From: a virus
Virus record (IMG/VR): IMGVR_UViG_3300027659_000027
Coordinates: 1-64,000 of that record
Length of the DNA: 64,000 bases
Strand: one strand, 5' to 3'
The position numbers and the translations under genes are program-made. Under the pieces are notes generated by a model. That model was not told the DNA's origin and searched no databases. It was given only the letters and a program-made list of their open reading frames with translations. Below are positions 51,981 to 60,699 of the stretch, one piece after another (positions within the stretch are counted from its first letter, which is position 1; the number at the start of each line of letters is the position of its first letter).

Positions 51981-54900
51981 TTATACGCCATCGTACACGA
52001 TATACCTGTTCTTCCACAGCACCACATCTCCTACCGTCAACCCATCGAAGAACTCCTGTGTGTCCTCAAATACTTTCACTACCGTTCCCTCTGGTGGGGT
52101 TTTACGCTTAACAGTTAACAATATGCGCTTAAACTTCTGGTCCCAACCAAGGGTTATGCCGTTACCTGTGAACGGGTTTATTCCTGGTACATTTAAGAAC
52201 TTAGACAGGAACCGGTTCAACCCGGAGTTCATGGTCTTCAGTCCATTCTTGTATATGAACATTTCTCCTTGCTTAGCATCTATGAACACATAGCCAACCG
52301 GTGTAAGTATGCATGCAAGTTCGTGTTGAGTTCCCGCATACCCGAGCTTAGCAGCCAGTGCTTCCTGAGGCTCGAACTGGAATATGTCTCCAGTGCCGAG
52401 TGTTACACCCAGTAGCCCGCTATCAAGCTTGGCTTTATCTTGTGTGAGGAACAGCGCGTTCTCGTGGTGTATAAGCAGCTTGTCGTCCATACCCACCAGG
52501 TGGAGTATACGCCCCATGTTCTTTTGAGCTTCGTAGTAATCCAGCGGAAGGAAAGTTCTCCACGACCGTGTCTTACTTTGACGGCTAACCTTACCACCAC
52601 GATGTATCCGGAATGGCGCCTTGTACAACAGCTCCTTGAAAGGAGAAAATATGGTAGAGGATATTAAGTCGTTCAGTGCGTTGAGATCGTTTGAGTAACC
52701 GAACTGGTTAGGGTCAAAGTTCCTGTCAAAGTCTATGATGTACGAGTTGCCCGGCCCCCACGATACGCCTGTTTTAGGGTACCACTTTGAGTAGATGTTG
52801 CCTGGTACTTCATACCTCAGGTGTATGTTGGCTACTGCCTCACATACAAACCTGCGTATTACCTTCTTTCCTTTATAGCCTTCAAGATTGTCCCACTGAT
52901 CAGCACTGTGTCGTCCGTAGGTGTGGAAGGTGTAGTCACATATAAAGGCATCTCCGCCCCAGTTCGGGGAGAAGTCATTCAGCGGTTTCACTAAGCCTGA
53001 CCTTATTAGGGTCTGGCTCATAAAGCTGTTGTATACTTCACTTTTCAACCCTTTAAGGTTTATCAGGTACGTGGTCTCACTTGTAGGGGTGTACTGAGCC
53101 TCCGTTTCATTGTACCAGGTCGGGTGCCGGTATGAGTACATAAAAAACTCCGTGGACGGTATAAGTGCCGGGCCATCAATCTTACCCACATAGGCTGTCT
53201 CTGCGTTATTCTGTTGGAATGTCCCTATACTGACACCATTGGGTGCGTAAGAGTCTATAGAAAGCTTACGTAGCTTTTTACCAGCTGCTGGTACTGTTGG
53301 CACCACTGCTTCACTGAGTATCGTGTAATCCACCAAACTTACCTGAGGTTGTGCCTGAGCACCAGCGAGCAAGTAATGGTTTCTAAGCTTTGTTGCTTTA
53401 AGCAGCAGTTGTGTCGACATATAGTCCACATTCACGCCAGGCCTTGAAAACAGCATATCGAATGGGTGGCATCTTAAGCTGTCGTTACGAATACGTAAGT
53501 CATTTTTGTCATCGTACTTGTTATTGCCATTGTGTACAACCTCTGAGTGCCAGTTACCACCAGTAGTGTATATAGAGGTAGACCCTGTTGGAGTACCTTG
53601 GTTCAACATGCTTACACACCCGTGCAGCATTAAGCCTTGCCCGAACACAGATACGTTTGCTATCGTTCTCTTTGCGTACAAGATCTCATATCCGGTTATC
53701 ACGTTATTGTACTTTGCAGGTATGGTTATGTTCGCTGCTATTACGCCAAGTACATCAAGCTTGGTACGACCGTAGTCTTGCTCGGTAGACCACAGGTTTG
53801 TCTTACACCAGTTAAGGGAAGGCATCTTATGGTGAAGTACTTTAGCTCCTCTGAGATCTCTACCACCAAGAGAGGTGGAGTCAAAGTCATCGGTTAGCGG
53901 GTATGTCTCCGTAGAATTCACCCATGGCCCCAGAGTCCCTGTTTTTGCGACCGAGTCGTGAGCCACTATAATGTCCTCCACTTTAAACTTCGGAGCAGCC
54001 AGCATGCCCGTGGCAGCCTCTGAGGATGCAACCTCCCACAATGGGTTCATGTCCATGCCAGGTATCACAAAAGATTTGGTCATCCCTCCTTTACGTAACC
54101 GGTACCTGATGTAGAACGCATATATTTCCTCGTGCATGAAAGTCTTCTTTTCCCCTGAGGTATGTTCAACTGATGCTCCTACTCCGTTCATCAGCTCACT
54201 TTTCCACGTCAATGTAACGAGGTTGGCGTACGGCTGCATATCATTTATTTCAGGCTCACGTTCGAGCTCAGCTATATATAGAGTGTCGTTAAGCTGTCCC
54301 ATTGTGCCTATATGGCTGTATATAGCTGGGGGTATAAGTACCTCTTCCAGGGAAAGCGGTTGCGTCTGGTTGTCCCCTGTGTACAGAGCTACGGCCATCC
54401 CACCTGTTATGGGAATGGGTACTTCTTCAAGCTCTATTGCACTTGTAACTCCAAGTACCTTACTCACCACTGCTATCGTTACCTTGTCGTAAGACTGATC
54501 ACAATTCTTCACAGTAATCTCAAGTGCACCGTTGCTTATCAATCCTATACCATCCCCACTCACTGCTTTACCTAAAGTAAGCGGAGAGTATGGCGTTTCT
54601 GTACCATCGTTACGTACATACTTTGTAGCTACATAATAAGTACCCTGCGGAAGCCTGCCACCGGTAGTAACCATAGTGGTTATGTCCGGAGCTACGTAGA
54701 AAGGAAAAAGGTTCCAATCATCCAAGTCTTGTACATCAAGGTTGTCGGCATTGAAGAACTTCGGGAACTCGAACTTATCAGTGAAAGCACAAACCACTTC
54801 TGATTTGTAGTTCCTCTGAGCCTGCCCGATTATCCAGTTGTAGGTTTTATGCCCAAGCTTGTACGGTTTGCTCGAGTCGTCAAATATAGGTTCGTACTGT

Positions 54901-55160
54901 TCTGTCACCGGGTTAAAGTACCCAATGGCCGTGTTCACGTTATCAGTGGAGAATACAATTGGCTTATCATCAGTTTCTATGATGCCATTAAATTGGTAGG
55001 GTACAGTAGCAGCCATCTTGCGAAACCCTTCTTCGTTTATCACAGCTCCTTTGATATTGTACTGGATACCGTTTTTACCAAAGGGGTAAGTACCCTCAGG
55101 CTGCTGAAGTTGTCTTACATCCATTACTAATCCTTTGATCGGGTTCTGTGCAGCTGCCAT
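51981..55160 (-). CDS. Tail muzzle / tubular protein (N-terminal major part)
   Basis: A 1059-residue tail protein. The N-terminus (IKGLVMDVRQLQQPEGTYPF, then GAVINEEGF) is the opening of P22 gp10-like/crAss muzzle proteins, which form the distal tail tube and plug. Residues about 160-330 hold beta-sandwich repeats (LPQGTYYVATKYVRNDGTET). Near the end come TGDIFQFEPQEALAAKLGYA and GTQHELACILTPVGYVFIDA, the muzzle hallmark, followed by a propeller-like strand series ending RYIVYDGV. It likely contacts the host receptor and gates ejection. It follows the ring protein gene by 12 bases. The downstream 255-residue gene appears to supply the missing C-terminal part. Confidence 0.8.
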   Translation of the reverse strand: MAAAQNPIKGLVMDVRQLQQPEGTYPFGKNGIQYNIKGAVINEEGFRKMAATVPYQFNGIIETDDKPIVFSTDNVNTAIGYFNPVTEQYEPIFDDSSKPYKLGHKTYNWIIGQAQRNYKSEVVCAFTDKFEFPKFFNADNLDVQDLDDWNLFPFYVAPDITTMVTTGGRLPQGTYYVATKYVRNDGTETPYSPLTLGKAVSGDGIGLISNGALEITVKNCDQSYDKVTIAVVSKVLGVTSAIELEEVPIPITGGMAVALYTGDNQTQPLSLEEVLIPPAIYSHIGTMGQLNDTLYIAELEREPEINDMQPYANLVTLTWKSELMNGVGASVEHTSGEKKTFMHEEIYAFYIRYRLRKGGMTKSFVIPGMDMNPLWEVASSEAATGMLAAPKFKVEDIIVAHDSVAKTGTLGPWVNSTETYPLTDDFDSTSLGGRDLRGAKVLHHKMPSLNWCKTNLWSTEQDYGRTKLDVLGVIAANITIPAKYNNVITGYEILYAKRTIANVSVFGQGLMLHGCVSMLNQGTPTGSTSIYTTGGNWHSEVVHNGNNKYDDKNDLRIRNDSLRCHPFDMLFSRPGVNVDYMSTQLLLKATKLRNHYLLAGAQAQPQVSLVDYTILSEAVVPTVPAAGKKLRKLSIDSYAPNGVSIGTFQQNNAETAYVGKIDGPALIPSTEFFMYSYRHPTWYNETEAQYTPTSETTYLINLKGLKSEVYNSFMSQTLIRSGLVKPLNDFSPNWGGDAFICDYTFHTYGRHSADQWDNLEGYKGKKVIRRFVCEAVANIHLRYEVPGNIYSKWYPKTGVSWGPGNSYIIDFDRNFDPNQFGYSNDLNALNDLISSTIFSPFKELLYKAPFRIHRGGKVSRQSKTRSWRTFLPLDYYEAQKNMGRILHLVGMDDKLLIHHENALFLTQDKAKLDSGLLGVTLGTGDIFQFEPQEALAAKLGYAGTQHELACILTPVGYVFIDAKQGEMFIYKNGLKTMNSGLNRFLSKFLNVPGINPFTGNGITLGWDQKFKRILLTVKRKTPPEGTVVKVFEDTQEFFDGLTVGDVVLWKNRYIVYDGV

Positions 55161-55172
55161 AGTGGTGGTTTA

Positions 55173-55964
55173 TTAGTTATAGTTACCTTCCCCGCTATCT
55201 ACACGAAAGAAGTTCTCGAAGTAATTCTCTGGTGGCATTAGCCTGGTCATGGTGTTTACCTTGTGCTCCATTGAGTCAACGGAAGGGTAAGTGATAGCGC
55301 TCACGGCTCTGGCTGCATGTACCTCGAAGCGGCGCATAAGCTCGCCTTCAGCAAACACAGTGTCCCGGTAACCGGCTCCGCCCATCATGGCTCTTACATA
55401 GTAGTACAATGCCTGCTTGTAATCCTCGTTGTCGGGGATCAATGGCATACCTTCACTGTCTACCGGCATAGCCCTGTAATGCACTCGAACTTCGCCATCG
55501 GAGAATGAGGTACCAATGGCACCCATCTCAACCTGATAGTAAGCGCTTGGGTGTTGTGGAAGTCTGCAAGCAGTGTCTACATCTTCAGAGAATGATGCGT
55601 TCCATATTGTGTTGGCGTTCACACTAAGGCCAGTCTCCACAGTACTTACCGGAGCCAGCTCAACTACAGTTTCGCTGTTCAGTGAATGTCCGGTGCGTAT
55701 ATCCTTTACCGAGTTTCCTTCTCTCAGTCTGCTACCGCAGTACTCTACAGCCTTTATGTGGTCAAGCTCACAGGGCAGTAACCCTTTGTGGAAGTTTATC
55801 GTGATGTCCTTGTACTTATTAGTAAGCACGAACTTTGTCTTCATATACCCCATGGCTTCAGGTATCCACTCAGGCATGTCAAACAGATAGGATGTATCCT
55901 GTACCCTTGTGTTCCGTATTACCCTGGAAATTACACTATTGATAGATACTGACTGGTATATCAT
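55173..55964 (-). CDS. Tail ring/stabilisation protein
   Basis: A 263-residue protein directly upstream of the muzzle gene. Residues 14-40 (RVIRNTRVQDTSYLFDMPEW) and 55-85 (VNFHKG-type strand, then LDHIKAVEYCGSRLREG) match what I know of crAss ring proteins, related in position to P22 gp4-like tail accessory factors. Strands dominate the middle and helices the ends (YYVRAMMGGAGYRD). It probably forms a dodecameric ring between portal and muzzle. The start overlaps the preceding gene by 29 bases. Assignment rests on gene order and remembered sequence pattern. Confidence 0.7.
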   Translation of the reverse strand: MIYQSVSINSVISRVIRNTRVQDTSYLFDMPEWIPEAMGYMKTKFVLTNKYKDITINFHKGLLPCELDHIKAVEYCGSRLREGNSVKDIRTGHSLNSETVVELAPVSTVETGLSVNANTIWNASFSEDVDTACRLPQHPSAYYQVEMGAIGTSFSDGEVRVHYRAMPVDSEGMPLIPDNEDYKQALYYYVRAMMGGAGYRDTVFAEGELMRRFEVHAARAVSAITYPSVDSMEHKVNTMTRLMPPENYFENFFRVDSGEGNYN

Positions 55965-56604
55965 GAGCTGGTAGTTTTAAGTTGTGGATCTTGGTGTCTT
56001 CTGTTAATGCATCTTTTCTGGCCTTAACCAGCGGGTAATACAGGTACCTGTACTTAAGCAGCATGTTCTTTTTAAGAGATCCTGCGAACTCTTGCTTAAA
56101 CCCGGTACCTCCTTTGTTGTCTTCCGTTGGTGCGTACTCGTATACAGTCTCGTTACGTACCCTGCCGGTCTTGTGTAAACCTATGCGACAGTAGTCGTCA
56201 TCGGTAAAGTAGATCAGGCGCTTAGGTACAAGCTTACCAGTCTTTTCGCTAACCACTTTTGGCTGAAGTGCAGTACGTCCCCAGTTAACCTGCTTGTTGC
56301 TGTGGTCGCGTTCTACACGCCTTGCACACACTTTGCCTACATGGTTTAACAGGTTCACCGCCTCTCCGTTTATTACTGCAGCTTTCGCTGCCAGGAAGAA
56401 CTCGTCAAGTATCTGACGGAACTTTTCGTAGCTGAACAGCTCTTCTATTACAAGCTTATCTCCCATCTGTACCTTGCGGAATATAATGGCGTTGGCCAGC
56501 TTGTTGTGGGACTTACCCCACCAGTCGGGATTAAGGGCCAGCAATTGCATCGAGTACTTTTTCCAAGCATCCTTAGCATGCAACATCTTCGGTGTTGAAA
56601 TCAT
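55936..56604 (-). CDS. Tail-associated conserved protein
   Basis: A 222-residue basic protein, located among the tail ring genes. The core (LLNHVGKVCARRVERDHSNK and QVNWGRTALQPKV) and the C-terminal KKNMLLKYRYLYYPL look conserved, rich in Arg/Lys and aromatic residues. No membrane segment or enzyme motif. It starts one base after the stop of the preceding gene and overlaps the ring protein gene by 29 bases, so expression is coupled to tail assembly genes. Role probably structural or assembly-related; not identified. Confidence 0.66.
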   Translation of the reverse strand: MISTPKMLHAKDAWKKYSMQLLALNPDWWGKSHNKLANAIIFRKVQMGDKLVIEELFSYEKFRQILDEFFLAAKAAVINGEAVNLLNHVGKVCARRVERDHSNKQVNWGRTALQPKVVSEKTGKLVPKRLIYFTDDDYCRIGLHKTGRVRNETVYEYAPTEDNKGGTGFKQEFAGSLKKNMLLKYRYLYYPLVKARKDALTEDTKIHNLKLPAHDIPVSIYQ

Positions 56605-56605
56605 A

Positions 56606-57280
56606 TTAGAATGGTTTAGGCTTTAGGGTTTCCGGATCTTCTGATACGGGTACTTCAGTAGAGGCTGGTACTATGCCTCTGTTGTAATCAATTTGCAGTA
56701 TGCTCTGAATGATGAGCTGCATTATATCCCCGGTAACCGGGTACTCCTTGTTGTAGAAGTCGCAATCGGTAGAGTTACCGAGGTCACAGTTAAGCTTAGC
56801 TGCTTCTTCAGGATTGTCAAATATGCCCTCAACACGAAGCATTGGTAAGTGCTGGTTACCATACACCCTAACATTTATAGAGTCCCATGTGTACCTTATC
56901 ACTTTCTTTGAGTACTTACCTTCCTGCATATACGTCATAAACCCGGAAGGGGTCTCTTGAAAAGGGTTCATACCATTCACTGATCCAACATAATCGAATA
57001 AGATTGCATTTGCCCTTAGTGGCTTTGGCAGTGGAGACTTGGTAATAGATATAGCGCACCCTGGAAAAGAAGTACAGCATGGTACCTCAGAGGTCTCCTC
57101 CATTGGGATAAACACCGTCTGGCGGAAGAACTTCCTCTCCCGTTGGTCTTTATCCACGGAGTTCTTGATCAGCCTCGAACGCCATATATGTATGCGCTCT
57201 ATAAGCTGCAGTTTGAATGGAATGTCCAGCTCTTTCTTAAGCTGCCCGGCAATAAGGGTAGTGGCTTCGTTTAGGGTCAT
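56606..57280 (-). CDS. Tail ring or connector protein
   Basis: A 224-residue protein that opens the tail gene run after a terminator. The N-terminus is helical (TLIAGQLKKELDIPFKLQLI), followed by SVDKDQRERKFFRQTVFIPM, a pattern I associate with crAss connector proteins, and a strand-rich middle with several Cys (VPCCTSFPGC). The C-terminus is Pro/Glu-rich and probably flexible. Likely part of the ring stack between portal and muzzle. Placement is good, subunit identity is uncertain. Confidence 0.66.
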   Translation of the reverse strand: MTLNEATTLIAGQLKKELDIPFKLQLIERIHIWRSRLIKNSVDKDQRERKFFRQTVFIPMEETSEVPCCTSFPGCAISITKSPLPKPLRANAILFDYVGSVNGMNPFQETPSGFMTYMQEGKYSKKVIRYTWDSINVRVYGNQHLPMLRVEGIFDNPEEAAKLNCDLGNSTDCDFYNKEYPVTGDIMQLIIQSILQIDYNRGIVPASTEVPVSEDPETLKPKPF

Positions 57281-57294
57281 GGTTATCGGATTTG

Positions 57295-57324
57295 AAAAAG
57301 GGCAGTATCACTACCGCCCCTTTT
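57295..57324 (-). terminator. Rho-independent terminator after head decoration/fibre gene
   Basis: On the minus strand, stem AAAGGGGCGGTA/TACTGCCCTTT (one bulged G and one G-T wobble) closed by GTGA and followed by TTTTTC. It begins 20 bases past the stop of the 400-residue gene and lies before the ring genes. Confidence 0.82.
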
Positions 57325-57343
57325 AGGTATCTATTTTCTTGGG

Positions 57344-58546
57344 TTAAGCAAATGTTGCCGCAATGTTGGCGCCCTGTCCAGCAGGTACAACCACAAAGAT
57401 GTAACCCTTGTTCTGATGTAGCTCAATTGGTGTTGGAGAAGATTCAGACTTCACACCAGTTATAGTAACCACGTCAAAGGTTGTGTTCCCTGCAGCAATG
57501 GCTGCATCAAGTACACTTACAGGCTCTCCAAACTCAGAGGCAGTAAAACCATCGGCCGGATACTGTGTGTTGTTACCACGCTTGATGTTGCCTTCCAGCT
57601 CCAGTTGACGAATCTGAGCCACAGTACCGCTACCTGCATAAGCAGGGGTAGTGTAAGTGTAACCCCAGACGGTATCATTGGTGTTCTGCGCTTTAGACAC
57701 TTCAACATGAACGGCCAGACGAAAATGTCTGTTTACATCAGTTGATATGATCTGTATTCCTGTAGCAGAAGAAACAGCAGTAAAGAACTCACCTTCACTT
57801 GCCAGGTTGATCTTGTCAGCGATAGCGGCTAAAGCAGCTGTTTGGGTTGAGGTCATAACAGCCTGGTAATCGTAAGTAGGTAAAGCATTGTTCAACGGAG
57901 TTGTTTCAATTACCTTGAATACAATCTCCTGGGTTACTTTTACAGTACCTGAAGTGATAGCCAGTGTTGTGTCCTGAAGTGTTGGGGCTTTGTATGCAGT
58001 ATTCACCGCATTAATAGTTCCTCCGATAAATGGTGTTGGCGAAACAACTGTTGAAATTCCACCACTTACTTCATTTACGTAAGCAAAAACAATTGGCTGC
58101 TTTTTCTGAGCAGCAGTAAGAACTGTACCAAAGGTTAAACCCTTCTGGGCTTTTGTACCTTCGTCTGCAAACGCTTGGTAATTACCAACCACGGTTGCTA
58201 CGGCAGTAACTACAACTGTAGGATCAGTAGTGTAACCTGTACCGGCAGCAGTAACCGTAAATGCGGTAACAATACCACCAACTACTGTTGCAGTAGCTGT
58301 AGCACCAGTACCACCACCACCAACGATGGTAACTAATGGTGGAGTTGCATACAATGTACCACCTACACCAACAGCAATAGAGCCTACAGTAGTGGTAGAC
58401 CTGGTAACAATACCAGTTGCTCCTGAGCCAGGTGCCTGTACAAATGAAGGGAATGTTGGAAAGCTAACTGCTGTCCTTGGTGTAAAACCAATTGCAAGCT
58501 CGAATGGAACCCCAACGGTTGTTTTAAAGAATTTGTTCTGGATCAT
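57344..58546 (-). CDS. Head decoration or head-fibre protein candidate
   Basis: A 400-residue protein with virion-surface composition (Thr, Val, Ala, Gly rich). Residues 1-30 (FKTTVGVPFELAIGFTPRT) could anchor to the capsid. Residues about 50-118 form an inserted Gly-rich beta repeat: PPLVTIVGGGGTGATATATV, then GTGYTTDPTVVVT, a repeat common in phage and bacterial surface proteins. The remainder is a mixed fold with QVHVEVSKAQ-like strands and a hydrophobic C-terminal strand (IFVVVPAG). In crAss-like phages, decoration and head-fibre genes occur downstream of the capsid gene. A dedicated terminator behind it suggests high, separate expression, as for an abundant capsid component. Exact role not proven. 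Confidence 0.62.
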   Translation of the reverse strand: MIQNKFFKTTVGVPFELAIGFTPRTAVSFPTFPSFVQAPGSGATGIVTRSTTTVGSIAVGVGGTLYATPPLVTIVGGGGTGATATATVVGGIVTAFTVTAAGTGYTTDPTVVVTAVATVVGNYQAFADEGTKAQKGLTFGTVLTAAQKKQPIVFAYVNEVSGGISTVVSPTPFIGGTINAVNTAYKAPTLQDTTLAITSGTVKVTQEIVFKVIETTPLNNALPTYDYQAVMTSTQTAALAAIADKINLASEGEFFTAVSSATGIQIISTDVNRHFRLAVHVEVSKAQNTNDTVWGYTYTTPAYAGSGTVAQIRQLELEGNIKRGNNTQYPADGFTASEFGEPVSVLDAAIAAGNTTFDVVTITGVKSESSPTPIELHQNKGYIFVVVPAGQGANIAATFA

Positions 58547-58565
58547 AGGTAATGGGTTTTAAGGT

Positions 58566-59624
58566 TTAAAGGGTGACTCTTCTCGAAATGTCTGATTCAC
58601 TTATCGCTGCTCCAGTGGCATTCTCCAGTACACCTTTAAGGTGCTCCACTGTTAAGTCGCATAGTGCATCGTGAAAGTCCTCAGACACCTCGCAATCTGT
58701 ACCCAAAAGTAAAGAGATAGACTGTGGCTTCCTCAGGTAGGACACGTTGACCTTATTTACTATAAAGCTAACGTCGTTATAGATGTATAAGTTTGTGCCC
58801 ACTAACTCGGATATTGGAGATTTATTGGAGGTTTTATAGAACGCAGTGCTCAGCAGGTCGGGTATAACAGAGGATGCAGTCAACCGGTTTGACACCAGAG
58901 GGCCATCTCCTTTATGTTGTACCATTACCCTTGTTAGTGAAGTGCCGGGAGTGCCAGCATTGCCGTCTATTAACATAGCTGATGGAACTGCAGCATTTGT
59001 TGCCACAACCAGTATGTAAGTAGACGGGATATAAATATCATCGAACTTCTCCCAGTACACTTCGTATCCTGCACGGCGGAAGGTTTGCAGGATAAACGGG
59101 GTAATAAAATTGACGTCCTGCCTCATAGGGTACCCGCCATAGGTATTGTTGTAAGGCAAGTCTCCTGGGATGGCCACAGTCTTATCACTTAATGTAACCT
59201 GTACGGTTACGTAAAAAGGTGAGCTAACTTTAACTGTCTTGTCCTGCCTTATCTTTACAACAGACAATGTAACTACAGGCAACTCTTCAGCTACCAACCC
59301 ACAAAGATCTGTAGCGTTAGAAGAGTCACTCAGCAGGTGAGTATAGTCTGAAGGTAAATAACATACATACCGGTTGCTGGTAGTGACATAAGCAGGTAGA
59401 ACACGATTGCTTACTATAAGGTTACGTACGGAGTCAACGTCCAGTTGGTCTACTTCAAAGCCTCCTGAGCCGTCCTTTCTCGGTTTAACCTTCGACTGGA
59501 TGAACCTGTTCATCACTTTGTTAAGTGCCAGGTCAATCTCCTCGTATAGGAACTTACGTGTACGGTTTGCGAACACCTTTTGAATGCCCTGCTCAACCTG
59601 AATATGCATGTCTTTTACTGTCAT
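58566..59624 (-). CDS. Tail ring/adaptor protein
   Basis: A 352-residue protein. The helical N-terminus (IQVEQGIQKVFANRTRKFLY, then EEIDLALNKVMNRFI) and C-terminal pattern (NKVNVSYLRKPQSISLLLGT, then CEVSEDFHDALCDLTVEHLK) match portal-proximal ring proteins of crAss-like phages, in which an N-terminal helix bundle docks under the portal and the strand pair YLRKP lines the ring. The middle (130-270) is beta-rich. It is separated by 22 bases from the gene after the capsid terminator. Assignment by pattern and order; structural confirmation is lacking. Confidence 0.68.
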   Translation of the reverse strand: MTVKDMHIQVEQGIQKVFANRTRKFLYEEIDLALNKVMNRFIQSKVKPRKDGSGGFEVDQLDVDSVRNLIVSNRVLPAYVTTSNRYVCYLPSDYTHLLSDSSNATDLCGLVAEELPVVTLSVVKIRQDKTVKVSSPFYVTVQVTLSDKTVAIPGDLPYNNTYGGYPMRQDVNFITPFILQTFRRAGYEVYWEKFDDIYIPSTYILVVATNAAVPSAMLIDGNAGTPGTSLTRVMVQHKGDGPLVSNRLTASSVIPDLLSTAFYKTSNKSPISELVGTNLYIYNDVSFIVNKVNVSYLRKPQSISLLLGTDCEVSEDFHDALCDLTVEHLKGVLENATGAAISESDISRRVTL

Positions 59625-59646
59625 AATGGTAGGGTTTTAATCGAAG

Positions 59647-60600
59647 TTAGTTTGCAGTTTTTGCTGCTCTTGGTTTAACTACAGTACCTGGCTTCTTTGG
59701 AGGTAGCGGTCTTTTCACTGCTTCCTGCATTCTTGCTTTGTACAATGACACAAACTCAGAGTTTTCTTCATCTTTGAAATAGAAGATCACTTCGTCTATG
59801 TTATTACCAATCATCTTGTTGGTTTCGCCATCAAGATACTTGGCACCGATAACTTTTAGCACTCCGGTATTAACCATGGTTTTTATCCAGTAGCGAACCT
59901 CAAGATCAGCTTCTGTATACATCTTGGAAAACTCGGCCGGGTCAAGCTCTGACTGAGCACGTAATTCTTCCTGCTTAAGCGATAAAGCTTCGGTACCGGT
60001 AAACTCTCTTGGGTCAATACCCAGAAGGGTAAGCATAGAGTCCACTTTGATGGCATCGTTCTTTATCTCCAGGTATATCTGCAGAGCAATGTCTTTGTCG
60101 TCGTTCTTCTTGGTATTCTTCTTGATCACATCCGATTTATCGAATATGTAGAACTCTTTCAATTGGTTACCATCAGCCTCTTCTTTGGTAACAGCAACAC
60201 TTGGATGGCCAATGGCATGACGATACCTCAGGTAGTCGTCAAGCTTTAAAGGCATGTTCTTCTCACTCACCGGCTTGGCATTGTCCATGTCCATACCTAT
60301 CTCTAACTGACGGCCAGTACCATGAGGTACTTGAGTGTCAAGCTCTACGTAATAGTTAGACACCTTTTTGCGGAACTCCCTGTCTTCTGCAGGTACATCA
60401 AGCAGGTACGGTAACAAAAATGCCTCTTCGCTGAATGTAAGCCCACTGGCTATCCTCTTGGATGAGGTAGACTCCCAGTAGGAGCCAACTGACTTCTTTG
60501 TGGTTGAAAGAAAGTCTTCTACGTCCTTACCTTGTGCTCGTGACAGGAAAGATCCTGCTCTGAACAAGGTTACAATCTTACTGTTCTTGTGATTACTCAT
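59647..60600 (-). CDS. Conserved capsid-cluster protein of unknown function
   Basis: A 317-residue soluble protein directly after the capsid gene and its terminator. The N-terminus is basic; the body is mixed helix/strand with a charged helical middle (residues 180-240). The tail is Pro/Lys/Arg-rich (RPLPPKKPGTVVKPRAAK), likely flexible and able to bind nucleic acid. No enzyme motif was seen. Genes in this place in crAss-like phages are conserved virion or assembly factors. Its own leader carries the ACCCTAAACCCC element. I cannot name a function. Confidence 0.66.
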   Translation of the reverse strand: MSNHKNSKIVTLFRAGSFLSRAQGKDVEDFLSTTKKSVGSYWESTSSKRIASGLTFSEEAFLLPYLLDVPAEDREFRKKVSNYYVELDTQVPHGTGRQLEIGMDMDNAKPVSEKNMPLKLDDYLRYRHAIGHPSVAVTKEEADGNQLKEFYIFDKSDVIKKNTKKNDDKDIALQIYLEIKNDAIKVDSMLTLLGIDPREFTGTEALSLKQEELRAQSELDPAEFSKMYTEADLEVRYWIKTMVNTGVLKVIGAKYLDGETNKMIGNNIDEVIFYFKDEENSEFVSLYKARMQEAVKRPLPPKKPGTVVKPRAAKTAN

Positions 60601-60649
60601 GTGATCGGGGTTTAGGGTTACTGTCGATTAGGGTGCAAAGCTACATAAG

Positions 60650-60681
60650 AAAGGCCCCCACCTTTCACAGTAGGGGCCTTT
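60650..60681 (-). terminator. Terminator-like hairpin after the major capsid gene
   Basis: Perfect nine-base-pair stem AAAGGCCCC/GGGGCCTTT with a 14-base loop, starting 19 bases past the capsid stop on the minus strand; the 3' arm continues into TTTCTT. Placement behind the capsid gene fits partial termination that raises capsid mRNA over downstream genes. Confidence 0.75.
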
Positions 60682-60699
60682 ACTTCTTAACAGGGTGCT

